Source: Oleidesulfovibrio sp047973035 (lineage in GTDB: Bacteria; Desulfobacterota; Desulfovibrionia; Desulfovibrionales; Desulfovibrionaceae). Taken from it: a stretch of DNA of 64,000 nt. The notes under the pieces were generated by a model. It did not search any database and was not told the DNA's origin. It saw only the letters and a list, made by a program, of their open reading frames with translations. This document shows positions 45,689 to 55,070 of this stretch, piece by piece. Each line of letters starts with the position of its first letter. Positions within the stretch are counted from its first letter, which is position 1. The position numbers and the translations under genes are program-made. Location of the stretch: assembly GCF_047973035.1 (NCBI RefSeq), contig NZ_JBKEBF010000032.1, positions 62,001 to 126,000 of the forward strand, read 5' to 3'.

Positions 45689-46650
45689 ATTTCACCTCCG
45701 GTTTCAGCCGCGAGCAACGTTCCGGCCGTTGTTTCATCCGTAACAAGTACATCAGCAAATCCGCCCAGAAGTGCAGCTCTGATAATAGCTGTCTTGCTGG
45801 GCCCCCCTGCAGCCGCTATCCGCAAAGGAATTGTGCGGACTTCATCCAGTGTCGGCCCCATAAAACATTCATTTTTCGGATGCGTCACAGGTTTGCCTTC
45901 CGCATCCACAAAAGCGCCGAAAACCTCTCCGACAGCACCTGCATCCACCAGCGATTTGAATTCCAGCCGGGTTATTGCGCCCAGCACGATGTTGGTTGCA
46001 TTCACCGCCAGTTCTCCAAGTCCGACCAATGCAATATCTACCTGAATGGCACGTGCATACACAGAGCGGAAAAGCTCCTGAGACTTAAGCAGCCTGCATG
46101 ATTCAGGGCTGGGAGCAAACATGGGAGCGGCAATATAATATGTCTGGGAGGCTTTTAACCTGCGTGAAAACGTAGTCACAATTTCATAAGGATTTACGAT
46201 GATGCTGTACGGCAACCCGCCGTACATGGAAACTACGGTTAACCCGTCTGCCGAATCAGCCGGAGCAGAGGAAGCCGCAGCAGCAACGGTGGTTCCCCAG
46301 CCTAAACCCAGCGAATTCCCGTCGCGCAATGCAGTAGAAAGATAGTGCGAGGCAGCCTGCCCCAGATTGTAGTTCAGGTGTTTGGGGTTGGCAGGTGCAG
46401 GAATAACGATGGCGCGTCTCAGTCCGAATACAGTTTCCAGCTGGCGTTCCATTTCATGGCAGACTGCCCTGTCCGTATTAACGATGATCTGCACATACCC
46501 CTGATCGCGGCAGACCTGCAGAAGTCTGACAATTCGAGCACGGCTTACGCCCAGCCAGTCTGCAACTTCCGCCTGCGTCATGCCGTTGGCATGATACGCC
46601 CACGCTATACGGCTTAGCAGTTCGCGCTCTTCGTTGGTATGGTCTGTCAC
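45685..46650 (-). CDS. SorC-family sugar-binding transcriptional regulator of the glp operon
   Basis: 321-residue regulator. N-terminal helix-turn-helix about 20-45 (NGMTQAEVADWLGVSRARIV), then a C-terminal sugar-phosphate-binding domain of the SorC/DeoR/CggR group (GWGTTVAAAA, the typical VSMYGG, then VGLGE and GDVLG-like GEVFGAFVDAEGKPV). It heads the operon and overlaps glpD, so it most likely controls glycerol use and senses glycerol 3-phosphate; this is inference. I take GTG 46650 (AAGG upstream) as start. A TTG at 46686 would add 12 residues. Confidence 0.85.
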   Translation of the reverse strand: MTDHTNEERELLSRIAWAYHANGMTQAEVADWLGVSRARIVRLLQVCRDQGYVQIIVNTDRAVCHEMERQLETVFGLRRAIVIPAPANPKHLNYNLGQAASHYLSTALRDGNSLGLGWGTTVAAAASSAPADSADGLTVVSMYGGLPYSIIVNPYEIVTTFSRRLKASQTYYIAAPMFAPSPESCRLLKSQELFRSVYARAIQVDIALVGLGELAVNATNIVLGAITRLEFKSLVDAGAVGEVFGAFVDAEGKPVTHPKNECFMGPTLDEVRTIPLRIAAAGGPSKTAIIRAALLGGFADVLVTDETTAGTLLAAETGGEI

Positions 46651-46707
46651 AATCAAACCCGCCTTTTTAATACGCCTGCCCCTCAATGCCCTCAGCTATA
46701 TTCCGGA

Positions 46708-46746
46708 AAACAAAAAAGCCCCGTTCCGGTCATAACCGGTCAGGGA
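46708..46746 (-). promoter_or_regulatory. Terminator-like leader hairpin before the glp operon
   Basis: On the minus strand an imperfect hairpin (CCC-TGACCGG / CCGG-AACGGGG, 46746-46718) is followed by TTTTTT, about 60 bases ahead of the regulator start. It could attenuate the leader or end an unrelated upstream transcript. Confidence 0.45.
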
Positions 46747-46933
46747 CTAAAATCACATCAGCAGCAGTAAGAGCTGAACAAAAAAGCACAAAAGCATACT
46801 TTTGCATAATCATACTGTACCCCTAGCTGTATCTGACAGCCAAGTTACTGCGGCATGTATGCATTACCCATCATTTTTTCCAGACTGCAGTTACTTCATT
46901 TTCTTCACTGCTTACAGCTCGCATACAAACACC

Positions 46934-46962
46934 GACATATGTTCATGCTCTGAACATATGTC
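46934..46962. promoter_or_regulatory. GlpR-like palindrome upstream of the glp operon
   Basis: Perfect 12-base arms GACATATGTTCA (46934-46945) and TGAACATATGTC (46951-46962) with a 5-base centre. The core ATGTTC-GAACAT strongly resembles GlpR operators, though the local regulator is SorC-type. On the minus strand TTGCCA lies 17 bases before ATATGT within the palindrome, so binding would block a promoter. Followed by a T run on the plus strand, it may also act as a terminator. Confidence 0.55.
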
Positions 46963-47368
46963 AGCTTGTCTTTTTTTGGCAACCTTAAAGTCACTTTTCC
47001 TTCAAAGTTATTTGTAGTCTTCTACGAATTATAGTTTTTTTATAATCGAATACGCGGGCTCAGGTTAACAGCAGCGGTGTCGAAATCCATTACAGGAGAT
47101 CTGAATTTCACTACAGACAAAAAATAACTCAATAAAAACAGCACAAAAACACATACAGAGCTCTTCAACTTGTCAGACAGCATGCTTGCACGGCCTTTAG
47201 TGTCGAGTTCTTTAACATGCCCATGGGTAATCCTATCGACATAACAACGCTTACACACCGTACTTATAGCTTTTTTTTTATTGGCACAGCGAATGCATTA
47301 CAATTCTCGAAGATTAGACTTCAATTAAAAATTTATAAACACAGGCAAATGTCGAGGAGGGTAGCACT

Positions 47369-48235
47369 ATGAAAACCCGTATTACCACAATGTTAGGTGC
47401 AGCACTGATTCTGGTGGCTACCATGGCCTTTAGCGCCTCGGCAGCCATTATACCCAGCTTTGACTACACAGTTGACGGGGCTTTTGTTGAATGGGATACC
47501 ACTGTCGGTACAACAGGCACTGTTCTCGCACCGGCGACAGGTATCACAGGCTCAGATCCGGTGAGTCTGAACTGGGGTTTCCCCATGCCCGGTGGCACTC
47601 AGGACGGTTACCATAAGCTTTCCTGGGGTGATGTATATGACGGAACGAACGGCACCACGTTAGGCGCCGCGATTCCCGATGCCAACATGAGTTCGTTGTT
47701 CATCACTGCCGGCACAGGCACGATGACAACTAACGGCCCCACTGAAGACGGTATGACCCTGTTCCATGACAACCAGACCATCAACTCCGACAGCATTCAG
47801 GTTGTCAGCGGCAAGGTTCGCGCAACGTTGACTCTTACCCCTGTGGGTTACCCGACGTTCCCCGCGTTCTCAACTGTTCTTGAGTTTGCTTTCTATGAAA
47901 CCCTGAACAGCTCCGCGACTCCTAACGACGTCTTCGTACTGTTGAACCCCGAAGCGATGGTTGAAGACTTCAAAATCGGCAACCAGTGGTACACCGTATC
48001 GTTTGAAGGTAACTTTGACACCATCAGCCCTGCTTACCAGCAGGTCCTGATCAATGACGGTGTTGACCCCTTGCTCGCAGCGAATGCTGTAGGCTGGGTA
48101 ACTAACGAAGGGCAACTCAACGAGCGTTTGACCAACATCCGCATCGTGGCAACTCCTGAGCCTTCAACCATGCTGCTGCTGGGCCTCGGGTTCGGTTTGC
48201 TGGGATTTGCCGGCTACCGCAGAAGCCGCAGCTAG
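47369..48235 (+). CDS. PEP-CTERM sorted exported protein, second of three
   Basis: 288-residue secreted protein. Signal peptide about 1-25 (LGAALILVATMAFSASAA), then a Thr/Gly-rich beta domain with LNWGFPMPGGTQDGYHKLSW and MTLFHDNQTINSDSIQ; the latter recalls the THxN group of PEP-CTERM proteins, but loosely. The tail is canonical: ATPEPSTMLLLGLGFGLLGF followed by AGYRRSRS. Expected fate is export and exosortase processing to the surface. GAGGAGGG precedes the ATG. It is monocistronic, with a strong terminator, between the glp and efflux operons. Confidence 0.9.
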   Translation: MKTRITTMLGAALILVATMAFSASAAIIPSFDYTVDGAFVEWDTTVGTTGTVLAPATGITGSDPVSLNWGFPMPGGTQDGYHKLSWGDVYDGTNGTTLGAAIPDANMSSLFITAGTGTMTTNGPTEDGMTLFHDNQTINSDSIQVVSGKVRATLTLTPVGYPTFPAFSTVLEFAFYETLNSSATPNDVFVLLNPEAMVEDFKIGNQWYTVSFEGNFDTISPAYQQVLINDGVDPLLAANAVGWVTNEGQLNERLTNIRIVATPEPSTMLLLGLGFGLLGFAGYRRSRS

Positions 48236-48260
48236 TAAAAAAACAAAAACGCATTAAAAA

Positions 48261-48288
48261 GCGGGCCGGAAGGCCCGCTTTTTTTTTC
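48261..48288 (+). terminator. Rho-independent terminator of the PEP-CTERM gene
   Basis: GCGGGCC (48261-48267), loop, GGCCCGC (48272-48278), then a run of T. It lies 25 bases after the stop. Confidence 0.93.
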
Positions 48289-48349
48289 AAAAAAAGTGCA
48301 GCCAGAATAACCTATTACATTTCATGCAAAATAAACATACATTCATGTC

Positions 48350-48374
48350 GAAATAATATTATTGACATTATTTC
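48350..48374. promoter_or_regulatory. Probable MarR operator over the efflux operon promoter
   Basis: Perfect arms GAAATAAT (48350-48357) and ATTATTTC (48367-48374), 9-base centre. TTGACA (48362-48367) lies inside it, so a bound repressor would cover the -35 box. It is about 50 bases before marR. Autoregulation is inferred. Confidence 0.6.
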
Positions 48375-48424
48375 TCTACAGACATATTTCGGCCTTCCAA
48401 ACTATTTTTTGCAGGAGTACGCCC

Positions 48425-48895
48425 ATGGATAATCAACGACGCAACCCTATATGGAAGCGACATTTCAAATCTGCCGCTTTGCTGGGTGATTACAGCACCC
48501 GCGAACTTTCACGGCGGCTGGGCAATGACCCCGTCAGCAATCTTACCCAAAAGCAGATACGTATGGTAATGATCATACGCGAGCATACAGAAGAAGGCCG
48601 CCCCGGAATGTTGCTGAAAGAGCTTGCAGAACAAGCCGAAGTTTCTCCTTCGTCCGCATCGACAATGGTTAATATGCTTGTACGCAAGGGTATTCTTGAG
48701 CGTAGAAACTGTACACAGGACAGACGGGCAATCCGGATTTCGCTTTCAACCTCGCTGCAGAGCTACCTGATGGCTTCCGACCAGCTGCTTGACGAAAAGT
48801 TGGCTGAAATTTCGGAAACCATCGGACCAGAGCGTATGCGTGCATGGTCTGAAGCTGTTGATATTCTCATCACCAGTTTGTCATTGAACAAATAA
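48425..48895 (+). CDS. MarR-family transcriptional regulator
   Basis: 156-residue winged-helix regulator. The DNA-binding core is LTQKQIRMVMIIREHTEEGR, then LLKELAEQAEVSPSSASTMV and MLVRKGILERRNCTQDRRAI (about 75-100), the MarR wing with its DRR motif. It heads the RND efflux operon and probably represses it until a toxic ligand binds. GGAG lies 8 bases before ATG 48425. The open frame extends 21 codons upstream into the promoter and is not used. Confidence 0.92.
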   Translation: MDNQRRNPIWKRHFKSAALLGDYSTRELSRRLGNDPVSNLTQKQIRMVMIIREHTEEGRPGMLLKELAEQAEVSPSSASTMVNMLVRKGILERRNCTQDRRAIRISLSTSLQSYLMASDQLLDEKLAEISETIGPERMRAWSEAVDILITSLSLNK

Positions 48896-48933
48896 AAAAG
48901 ATAACAATCACAACGTAAAAAACTGGAAAGCAC

Positions 48934-50133
48934 ATGCAAACGACCACCCATAGTCACAAAATCCAAGCGGCCGTAGCCCGCCCCTGCTTTCATGCATCCA
49001 GCACCATGCTCTGCGCTTCGGTGTTTCTGCTTGCCATGGTAATGGCAACCTTTGCCCACGCAGCTTCCCCTGCCGAAGCAAAAGGGCCTGCCCCTGCCGT
49101 AACAGTGGAAAAGGTGCTGATAAAGGATGCCAACCCGGCTACAGACTATGTAGGCAGAGTTGAAGCCATCCAGACAGTAGACCTACAGCCCCGTGTCGAA
49201 GGATATCTTGAAACGGTTAACGCAACCGAAGGCGGCATGGTAAACGCGGGCGACCTGCTGTTCACCATTGAGCAGACAGCATATCGCGCACGCGTAAACG
49301 CTGACGCTGCAGCCGTTGACAAGGCAAGGGCATCGCTTGAAAGAGCCCGGAAGTATCTCCAGCGGCTGCGTTCCACCCGCAAAAGCGGTGTTGCCGCGGC
49401 TGATATGGATGCAGCGGTCAGTGATGAACTGCAGGCCAAGGCCCAGTTACAGGAAGCTCTGGCTGCACTGGAGCAGTCTAAACTGAACCTTGGGTACACA
49501 ACCATCAGCGCCCCCATTCACGGTCGTATAGGTAAGGTGCAGGTAACCCGCGGCAACCTTGTTACCCCTGCCACAGGCCAGCTTGCCCGCATTGTTCAGG
49601 TGGACCCCATCCGTGTGGTCTTTTCGCTGAACGAACAGGACTATTTGAAGATGTCCCGTCATATTTCGTCTCTCCCCACTGGCGAGATTAAAGTATCGGA
49701 TGCTGTTGTACCCCGCCTTCTGCTTTCTGACGGTTCAGAATATCAGGCGAAGGGGCGTATTTCGTTTGTTGATAACGAAATTGACCCGCAGACCGGAACC
49801 ATTGCCATCCGTGCAGAATTCGACAACCCCAAACAGCTGCTTCTACCCGGTGCCTATGTCACTGTTGAGCTGAGTGAAGCCAAAGCCAAGCCCCGTCCTG
49901 TCGTGCCTCAGGCGGCCGTACAGGAAGATAAGGAAGGCCGTTACGTACTGCTGGTGGGAGAGGACAACATAGTTTCCATTCGCCGCATCGTGACAGCCGA
50001 AACCATGGGCTCCAGCTGGATTGTTGAAAAAGGACTGGATGGCGGAGAAACCATCATTGTCTACGGTCTGCAAAAGGCCCGTGTCGGTCAACCTGTCGAG
50101 CCCAAGTTCGACGCCACCATCGGTCAGGAGTAA
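48934..50133 (+). CDS. RND efflux periplasmic adaptor (AcrA/MexA type)
   Basis: 399-residue membrane fusion protein. An N-terminal signal-like segment (about 22-48) is followed by the lipoyl half VQTVDLQPRVEGYLETVNAT, a coiled-coil hairpin about 120-185 (DADAAAVDKARASLERARKY), the second lipoyl half TISAPIHGRIGKVQVTRGNL, and the beta-barrel IDPQTGTIAIRAEFDNPKQL. It links the pump to the outer-membrane channel. No lipobox is seen, unlike AcrA. It follows marR by 38 bases and is 3 bases from the pump gene. No ribosome site stands out, though AACTGGAAAG is upstream. Confidence 0.94.
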   Translation: MQTTTHSHKIQAAVARPCFHASSTMLCASVFLLAMVMATFAHAASPAEAKGPAPAVTVEKVLIKDANPATDYVGRVEAIQTVDLQPRVEGYLETVNATEGGMVNAGDLLFTIEQTAYRARVNADAAAVDKARASLERARKYLQRLRSTRKSGVAAADMDAAVSDELQAKAQLQEALAALEQSKLNLGYTTISAPIHGRIGKVQVTRGNLVTPATGQLARIVQVDPIRVVFSLNEQDYLKMSRHISSLPTGEIKVSDAVVPRLLLSDGSEYQAKGRISFVDNEIDPQTGTIAIRAEFDNPKQLLLPGAYVTVELSEAKAKPRPVVPQAAVQEDKEGRYVLLVGEDNIVSIRRIVTAETMGSSWIVEKGLDGGETIIVYGLQKARVGQPVEPKFDATIGQE

Positions 50134-50136
50134 CGA

Positions 50137-53100
50137 ATGCTTGCTAAGCTTTTTGTTAATCGTCCAAGACTGGCGATGGTTATATCGCTGGTTATCAGCA
50201 TAGCCGGTCTGGTGGCGCTGATGGGCATTCCCATCGCCCAGTACCCCCAGATCACGCCGCCTGAAATTGTTGTCTCGGCACGGTACCCCGGCGCCAGCGC
50301 ACAGGTGCTGGCCGATACGGTAGCTGCACCTATCGAATCGCAGGTTAACGGCGTTGAAGGCATGGAATATATGTCTTCCAGCAGCGATAACAGCGGTAAC
50401 TACTCTCTTACGGTTACTTTTGGCTCAGGCGTCGATCCCGACATCGCGCAGGTTAACGTACAGAACCGTGTCGCTCTGGCCGAACCAGTGCTGCCAGCAG
50501 AAGTAAAGCAGCAGGGCGTGTCAATCCGCACAAAGTCTTCTGACATGCTGGCGGTATATACCTTTACATCGCCCAAAGGGTCGCACGACTCACTCTTTCT
50601 GAGCAACTACGTAAGCATCAACATCAAAGATGCACTTACCCGCGTCAACGGCGTCAGCGACGTTACCGTGTTCGGTGCCAAAGACTACAGCATGCGTGTA
50701 TGGCTTGACCCTGACCGCATGGCGGCCCTTAACGTAAGCCCTGATGATGTAGTGCGCGCCATCAGCTCGCAGAACATTCAGGCAGCAGCGGGCAGCGTGG
50801 GTGCAGCTCCTTCTGCAGACACGCAGCAGCTTACATTCACGGTCCGCGCCAAAGGCAGACTGACGACAGAAAAAGAATTCCGTAACATCGTTATCCGCAG
50901 TAACGAGTCGGGCGGTGTTCTGCGTCTTAAAGACGTAGCGCGTGTTGAGTTGGGCGCCAAGTCGTACAGCTCCGAAGCAACGTTTAACGGGCAGCCCTCC
51001 ATCGCGCTGGGCGTATACCAGAGCCCTACAGCCAACGCGCTGGACACCATCGAAGGGCTGAATAAGGAACTAGAACGACTGTCCAAATTCTTCCCCGACG
51101 ATGTGGAATGGAACCTGATGTACGACACCACAGACTACGTGCGTGCCGCGCTTTCGGAAATCGTTCTTACGCTGTTCATTACCTTCGCGCTGGTTATGGC
51201 TGTTACCTATATCTTCCTGCAGGATTTCAGGGCGACCCTCATTCCCACGTTGACCATTCCTGTATCCCTTCTGGGTACATTCTCGGTACTTATGGCGATG
51301 GGCTACAGTGCAAACACCTTTACGCTGTTTGCTCTTATTCTGGCTATCGGGGTTGTCGTGGACGACGCCATCGTCGTGGTGGAAAACGTCCAGCGTATTA
51401 TGGAAGAAGAAAAACTCCCCGCACCGGAAGCCACCATCAAGGCCATGGGGCAGGTTACCGGTCCGGTTATTGCCACCACGCTGGTTCTGCTGGCTGTATT
51501 CGTACCCATCGGCTTTGTTTCGGGCATTACGGGTAGCATTTACCGTCAATTCGCTGTTACCATTTCCACCGCGGTTGCATTTTCATCCATCAACGCGCTT
51601 ACGCTCAGCCCTGCGCTGTGCGCCATTCTGCTGCGTCCGGTAAAAATGCACGAACATGGCCCTCTTGGCATGTTCAACGTACTGCTGGACAAGTGCCGTA
51701 ACCGCTTTGTAGGCGGTGCCGCGTGGCTTATCCGCAAAATGCTGGTCTCCGGCGTTCTGTTTGCACTGGTAGGCATTGCCACGTTCTTTATGATGGACAA
51801 AATCAACAGCAGCTTTGTTCCTGATGAAGATCAGGGGGCATTCTTTGTAGACATCCAGCTGCCCGATGCTGCCGCCATGCCCAGAACGGGACGGGTTGTA
51901 AGCCAGATCAGCAAGATTCTGCAGGAAACAGAAGGCGTAAAAGAAGTTGTAGGCATCAACGGCTTCAGTTTCATGAGCGGCAGCAACCCCAACTCCGCCC
52001 TTGCCATTGCACGATTGCAGCCGTGGGAAGACCGTAGCGATTCTTCGCTGCACGCTGCTTCCCTGCAGGCAAAAATGAATGTGGTGTTTAACTCCATCCC
52101 TTACGCCAACACCCGCGTCATGCTGCCCCCGCCAATTCCGGGGCTGGGCATGGCCGGCGGTATTGACTTCCGCATTCTGGCAACACAAGGCCAGAGCCCG
52201 CAGGAACTCGGCGCGGCTGTCCGTGCCATGCTCATTGCAGCCAACAGCGACCCCCGCATCATGGCGGCATTCAGCTCATACTCCGCCAACGTACCACAGG
52301 CTTACATAAAGCTGGACCGTGTAAAAGCCGAGACCATGGGCGTAGCGGTAAGCAACGTCTTTGCAACATTGCAAACCCAGCTTGGTTCGCGTTATGTTAA
52401 CGACTTCAACATGCTGGGCCGTGCGTTTCAGGTAAACATTCAGGCCGAGGCAAACTACCGCGACGCGCTTGAAGATATCCGCCGGCTGCATGTTCTCAGC
52501 AACGACGGCCGCATGGTTCCGCTTGGCAGCATCGCAACTGTCGAGTCTATTCTGGGCCCTCAGAGCTATGCAAGATACAACCAGTTCCCTTCTGCGCAGA
52601 TCATGGCGATTCCTGTTCCCGGATTCAGTTCCGGTCAGGCTATGGACCTGTTTGAAGAACTGGCACAAAAGAATCTGCCTCAGGGCTATACATATGAATG
52701 GTCCGGACAGAGCTATCAGGAAAAGCAGACTCAGGGACAAGCGGGCGTGCTGATCGCACTTGCGCTGCTCTTCGGGTATCTTTTCCTTGTAGCCCAGTAC
52801 GAAAGCTGGACAACACCGATTCCGGTTATGCTCTCCATCCTGTTTGCCGCCTGCGGCGCACTGGCAGGGCTTATGATCGGCGGGATGCCGCTTAGCATCT
52901 ACGCACAAATCGGTCTGGTTCTGCTGGTCGGTCTGGCGGCGAAAAACGCGATTCTTATGGTTGAGTTTTCGCGTGACAAACGGCTTGAAGGTGCGTCTAT
53001 TATGGAAGCAGCAACATCCGGCGCACGTATCCGTTTCCGTGCAGTGCTGATGACGGCGTTCTCGTTTATCCTCGGCGTGTTCCCCATGGTTATCGCCGGT

Positions 53101-53286
53101 GGTGCAGGTGCAGCAAGCCGTCAGTCCATCGGTACCACAGTGTTTGCCGGCATGGTGGCTTCTACAATGGTGGGTATTTTTTTCATCCCGCCGTTGTATG
53201 CAGCATTTGAAAGCATGCGTACCAGAACAATGGAATGGGTGCATAACAGAAGAAGCACCGCGCACACACCTAACCAGAGCATCTAG
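50137..53286 (+). CDS. RND multidrug efflux pump (AcrB/MexB, HAE1 type)
   Basis: 1049-residue inner-membrane pump with twelve helices and two large periplasmic loops. The proton-relay residues are present: Asp409-Asp410 in GVVVDDAIVVVENVQR (helix 4) and Lys936 in GLAAKNAILMVEFSRD (helix 10). Other family marks are AQYPQITPPEIVVSARYPGA at the start, the FFVDIQLPDAAAMPRTG porter segment, and PLYAAFE at the end. It exports hydrophobic drugs, dyes or bile-salt-like compounds using the proton gradient. Spacing to the adaptor (3 bases) and to the channel (8 bases) shows one operon. Confidence 0.97.
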   Translation: MLAKLFVNRPRLAMVISLVISIAGLVALMGIPIAQYPQITPPEIVVSARYPGASAQVLADTVAAPIESQVNGVEGMEYMSSSSDNSGNYSLTVTFGSGVDPDIAQVNVQNRVALAEPVLPAEVKQQGVSIRTKSSDMLAVYTFTSPKGSHDSLFLSNYVSINIKDALTRVNGVSDVTVFGAKDYSMRVWLDPDRMAALNVSPDDVVRAISSQNIQAAAGSVGAAPSADTQQLTFTVRAKGRLTTEKEFRNIVIRSNESGGVLRLKDVARVELGAKSYSSEATFNGQPSIALGVYQSPTANALDTIEGLNKELERLSKFFPDDVEWNLMYDTTDYVRAALSEIVLTLFITFALVMAVTYIFLQDFRATLIPTLTIPVSLLGTFSVLMAMGYSANTFTLFALILAIGVVVDDAIVVVENVQRIMEEEKLPAPEATIKAMGQVTGPVIATTLVLLAVFVPIGFVSGITGSIYRQFAVTISTAVAFSSINALTLSPALCAILLRPVKMHEHGPLGMFNVLLDKCRNRFVGGAAWLIRKMLVSGVLFALVGIATFFMMDKINSSFVPDEDQGAFFVDIQLPDAAAMPRTGRVVSQISKILQETEGVKEVVGINGFSFMSGSNPNSALAIARLQPWEDRSDSSLHAASLQAKMNVVFNSIPYANTRVMLPPPIPGLGMAGGIDFRILATQGQSPQELGAAVRAMLIAANSDPRIMAAFSSYSANVPQAYIKLDRVKAETMGVAVSNVFATLQTQLGSRYVNDFNMLGRAFQVNIQAEANYRDALEDIRRLHVLSNDGRMVPLGSIATVESILGPQSYARYNQFPSAQIMAIPVPGFSSGQAMDLFEELAQKNLPQGYTYEWSGQSYQEKQTQGQAGVLIALALLFGYLFLVAQYESWTTPIPVMLSILFAACGALAGLMIGGMPLSIYAQIGLVLLVGLAAKNAILMVEFSRDKRLEGASIMEAATSGARIRFRAVLMTAFSFILGVFPMVIAGGAGAASRQSIGTTVFAGMVASTMVGIFFIPPLYAAFESMRTRTMEWVHNRRSTAHTPNQSI

Positions 53287-53294
53287 GAACGACA

Positions 53295-54785
53295 ATGACC
53301 TCTAACAAGTCTACATCTGCCACCCGCAGCAAAGGCGGAATACTGGCATCGACTTTAATAACAGCGCTGCTGCTGGGTGGCTGCGCCGTCGGACCGGACT
53401 ACACCGCGCCTGACCTGCAATCCCCCCCCGAATGGCGTACTGAAGATGCGTCCGGCCTTGTACAGACGCAAAATGCCACGATGGAACTGTCCGAATGGTG
53501 GAAGGTGCTTGAGGACCCGCAACTGGACAGTCTGATGGAGCGGGCCGTAGCGGGCAACCTTGACCTGAAGGAAGCCCGTGCGCGGGTTCGCGCGGCAAGG
53601 GCACGGCTTGGTATCAGCGAAGCGGACCTCTACCCTTCGCTTGATGCTTCCGGCAATCTGTCTACCGGCAAAAAGTCTAAAAATGCCGGCTTCGATGGCA
53701 AAGAGCGTGACTTGTATCAGGCTGGCTTCGACGCTGGCTGGGAAATTGACATCTTCGGTGGAACCCGCCGTGCCGTCGAAGCAGCAGGGGCTGACCTTGA
53801 AGCAAGCGAAGCCGACCTGCGCGATGTTTACGTCAGCATGCTGGCGGAAATCGCTTCTACATATACGGATGTCCGCGCATACCAGACGCGTCTTTCCGTA
53901 GCGCAGGCCAACCTTGAAGAACAGAAAGAAACATTCGAAATAGTTGAGTCGCGTTATGAGTCGGGCCTGAGTGATGCCCTTGGCGTACAGCAGGCACGCT
54001 ACAGCCTTGAAAGCACCCGTGCAGAAATCCCGACATTGCAGGCGCGGCTTGATTCTTCCATCAACCGTCTGGCCCTGTTGCTGGGCCAGCAGCCTGACAC
54101 CCTGCACGCAGAGCTTACTGAACGGCGTCCCATTCCCGTACCGCCCGTAAGCGTTGCCGTCGGCGTTCCGGCAGAGGCACTACGCAACAGGCCTGATATC
54201 CGCATGGCGGAACGTACTCTGGCTGCAAAAACGGCAGAAGTGGGTGTAGCAACAGCAGAACTGTATCCCAAATTCCGCCTTTTAGGCTCCATCGGGCTGG
54301 AATCGTTTGCCCAGAGCAGCCTGTTTGAAACAGGAAGCCAGATTTACAGCTTCGGCCCCGGCATCAGCTGGCCGATATTCCACGCAGGTGCTCTGCGCCG
54401 GAATATTGATGTGGCGGAAGCAGTTCAGGAACAATACAAGTTCCGCTACGAACGTACTGTTCTGAACGCTCTGACCGAAGCGCAGTCTGCCATGACAGAC
54501 TACGCCAAAGAACAGAACAGACGTGATGCGCTGGAACAGGCAACCCTTGCAGCACGCGAAGCTCTGGCCCTTGCGCAGGATAAATACCTGAACGGCCTTG
54601 TGGACTTTAGCGATGTGCTCGAAGCCCGCCGCTCGCTGCTGTCATACGAAGACCAGCTGGCTGTAAGCCGTGGCGCTGTGGTCGACAGCCTCATCCGTAT
54701 TTACAAATCCATGGGCGGCGGCTGGCAGACAATGGATGCCATGCGGCAGTCTGCGGAACAACAAAGCCCGCCTGACAGCAACTAA
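53295..54785 (+). CDS. Outer-membrane efflux lipoprotein (OprM/NodT type)
   Basis: 496-residue TolC-like channel subunit. Lipobox LLLGGCAVGPDY with acylated Cys30 anchors it in the outer membrane. It has two OEP repeats with long coiled-coil helices: about 95-260 (LDLKEARARVRAARARLGIS, then ADLRDVYVSMLAEIASTYTD) and about 300-480 (RNRPDIRMAERTLAAKTAEV, then LALAQDKYLNGLVDFSDVLE). It completes a tripartite pump with the two preceding gene products. It ends in a short Gln/Pro-rich tail before a strong terminator. Confidence 0.95.
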   Translation: MTSNKSTSATRSKGGILASTLITALLLGGCAVGPDYTAPDLQSPPEWRTEDASGLVQTQNATMELSEWWKVLEDPQLDSLMERAVAGNLDLKEARARVRAARARLGISEADLYPSLDASGNLSTGKKSKNAGFDGKERDLYQAGFDAGWEIDIFGGTRRAVEAAGADLEASEADLRDVYVSMLAEIASTYTDVRAYQTRLSVAQANLEEQKETFEIVESRYESGLSDALGVQQARYSLESTRAEIPTLQARLDSSINRLALLLGQQPDTLHAELTERRPIPVPPVSVAVGVPAEALRNRPDIRMAERTLAAKTAEVGVATAELYPKFRLLGSIGLESFAQSSLFETGSQIYSFGPGISWPIFHAGALRRNIDVAEAVQEQYKFRYERTVLNALTEAQSAMTDYAKEQNRRDALEQATLAAREALALAQDKYLNGLVDFSDVLEARRSLLSYEDQLAVSRGAVVDSLIRIYKSMGGGWQTMDAMRQSAEQQSPPDSN

Positions 54786-54809
54786 CAACTTGCAACTACA
54801 ATAACAAAA

Positions 54810-54836
54810 GGCACCCGTTATAACGGGTGCCTTTTT
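54810..54836 (+). terminator. Rho-independent terminator of the efflux operon
   Basis: A perfect 22-base palindrome (54810-54831; arms GGCACCCGTTA/TAACGGGTGCC) followed by TTTTT. Confidence 0.94.
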
Positions 54837-55070
54837 CGTTATATCGACTTCCGTATTATAATATTACAAAACAACCATTACAGTCATTGCTAATTCTACA
54901 AAACGATTTATTAGTAAGTGTAGTGACTGACAATGCAGTTTAATGTCGCATCACTTTACACTTCCTGCAATACGTAAAAACTGCAATACGCACAGATCAT
55001 GGGCATTTCAATGAGGTCTGTATTTTGCAATATAGAGTACAGAGTGCATACGTCACTCGGGGGGAATGTA

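Noticed and set aside
47040..47258. 72-residue minus-strand frame with one hydrophobic helix
   Set aside because: It has no strong ribosome site, overlaps the promoter region of the PEP-CTERM gene and shows no recognisable sequence; possible but unsupported.
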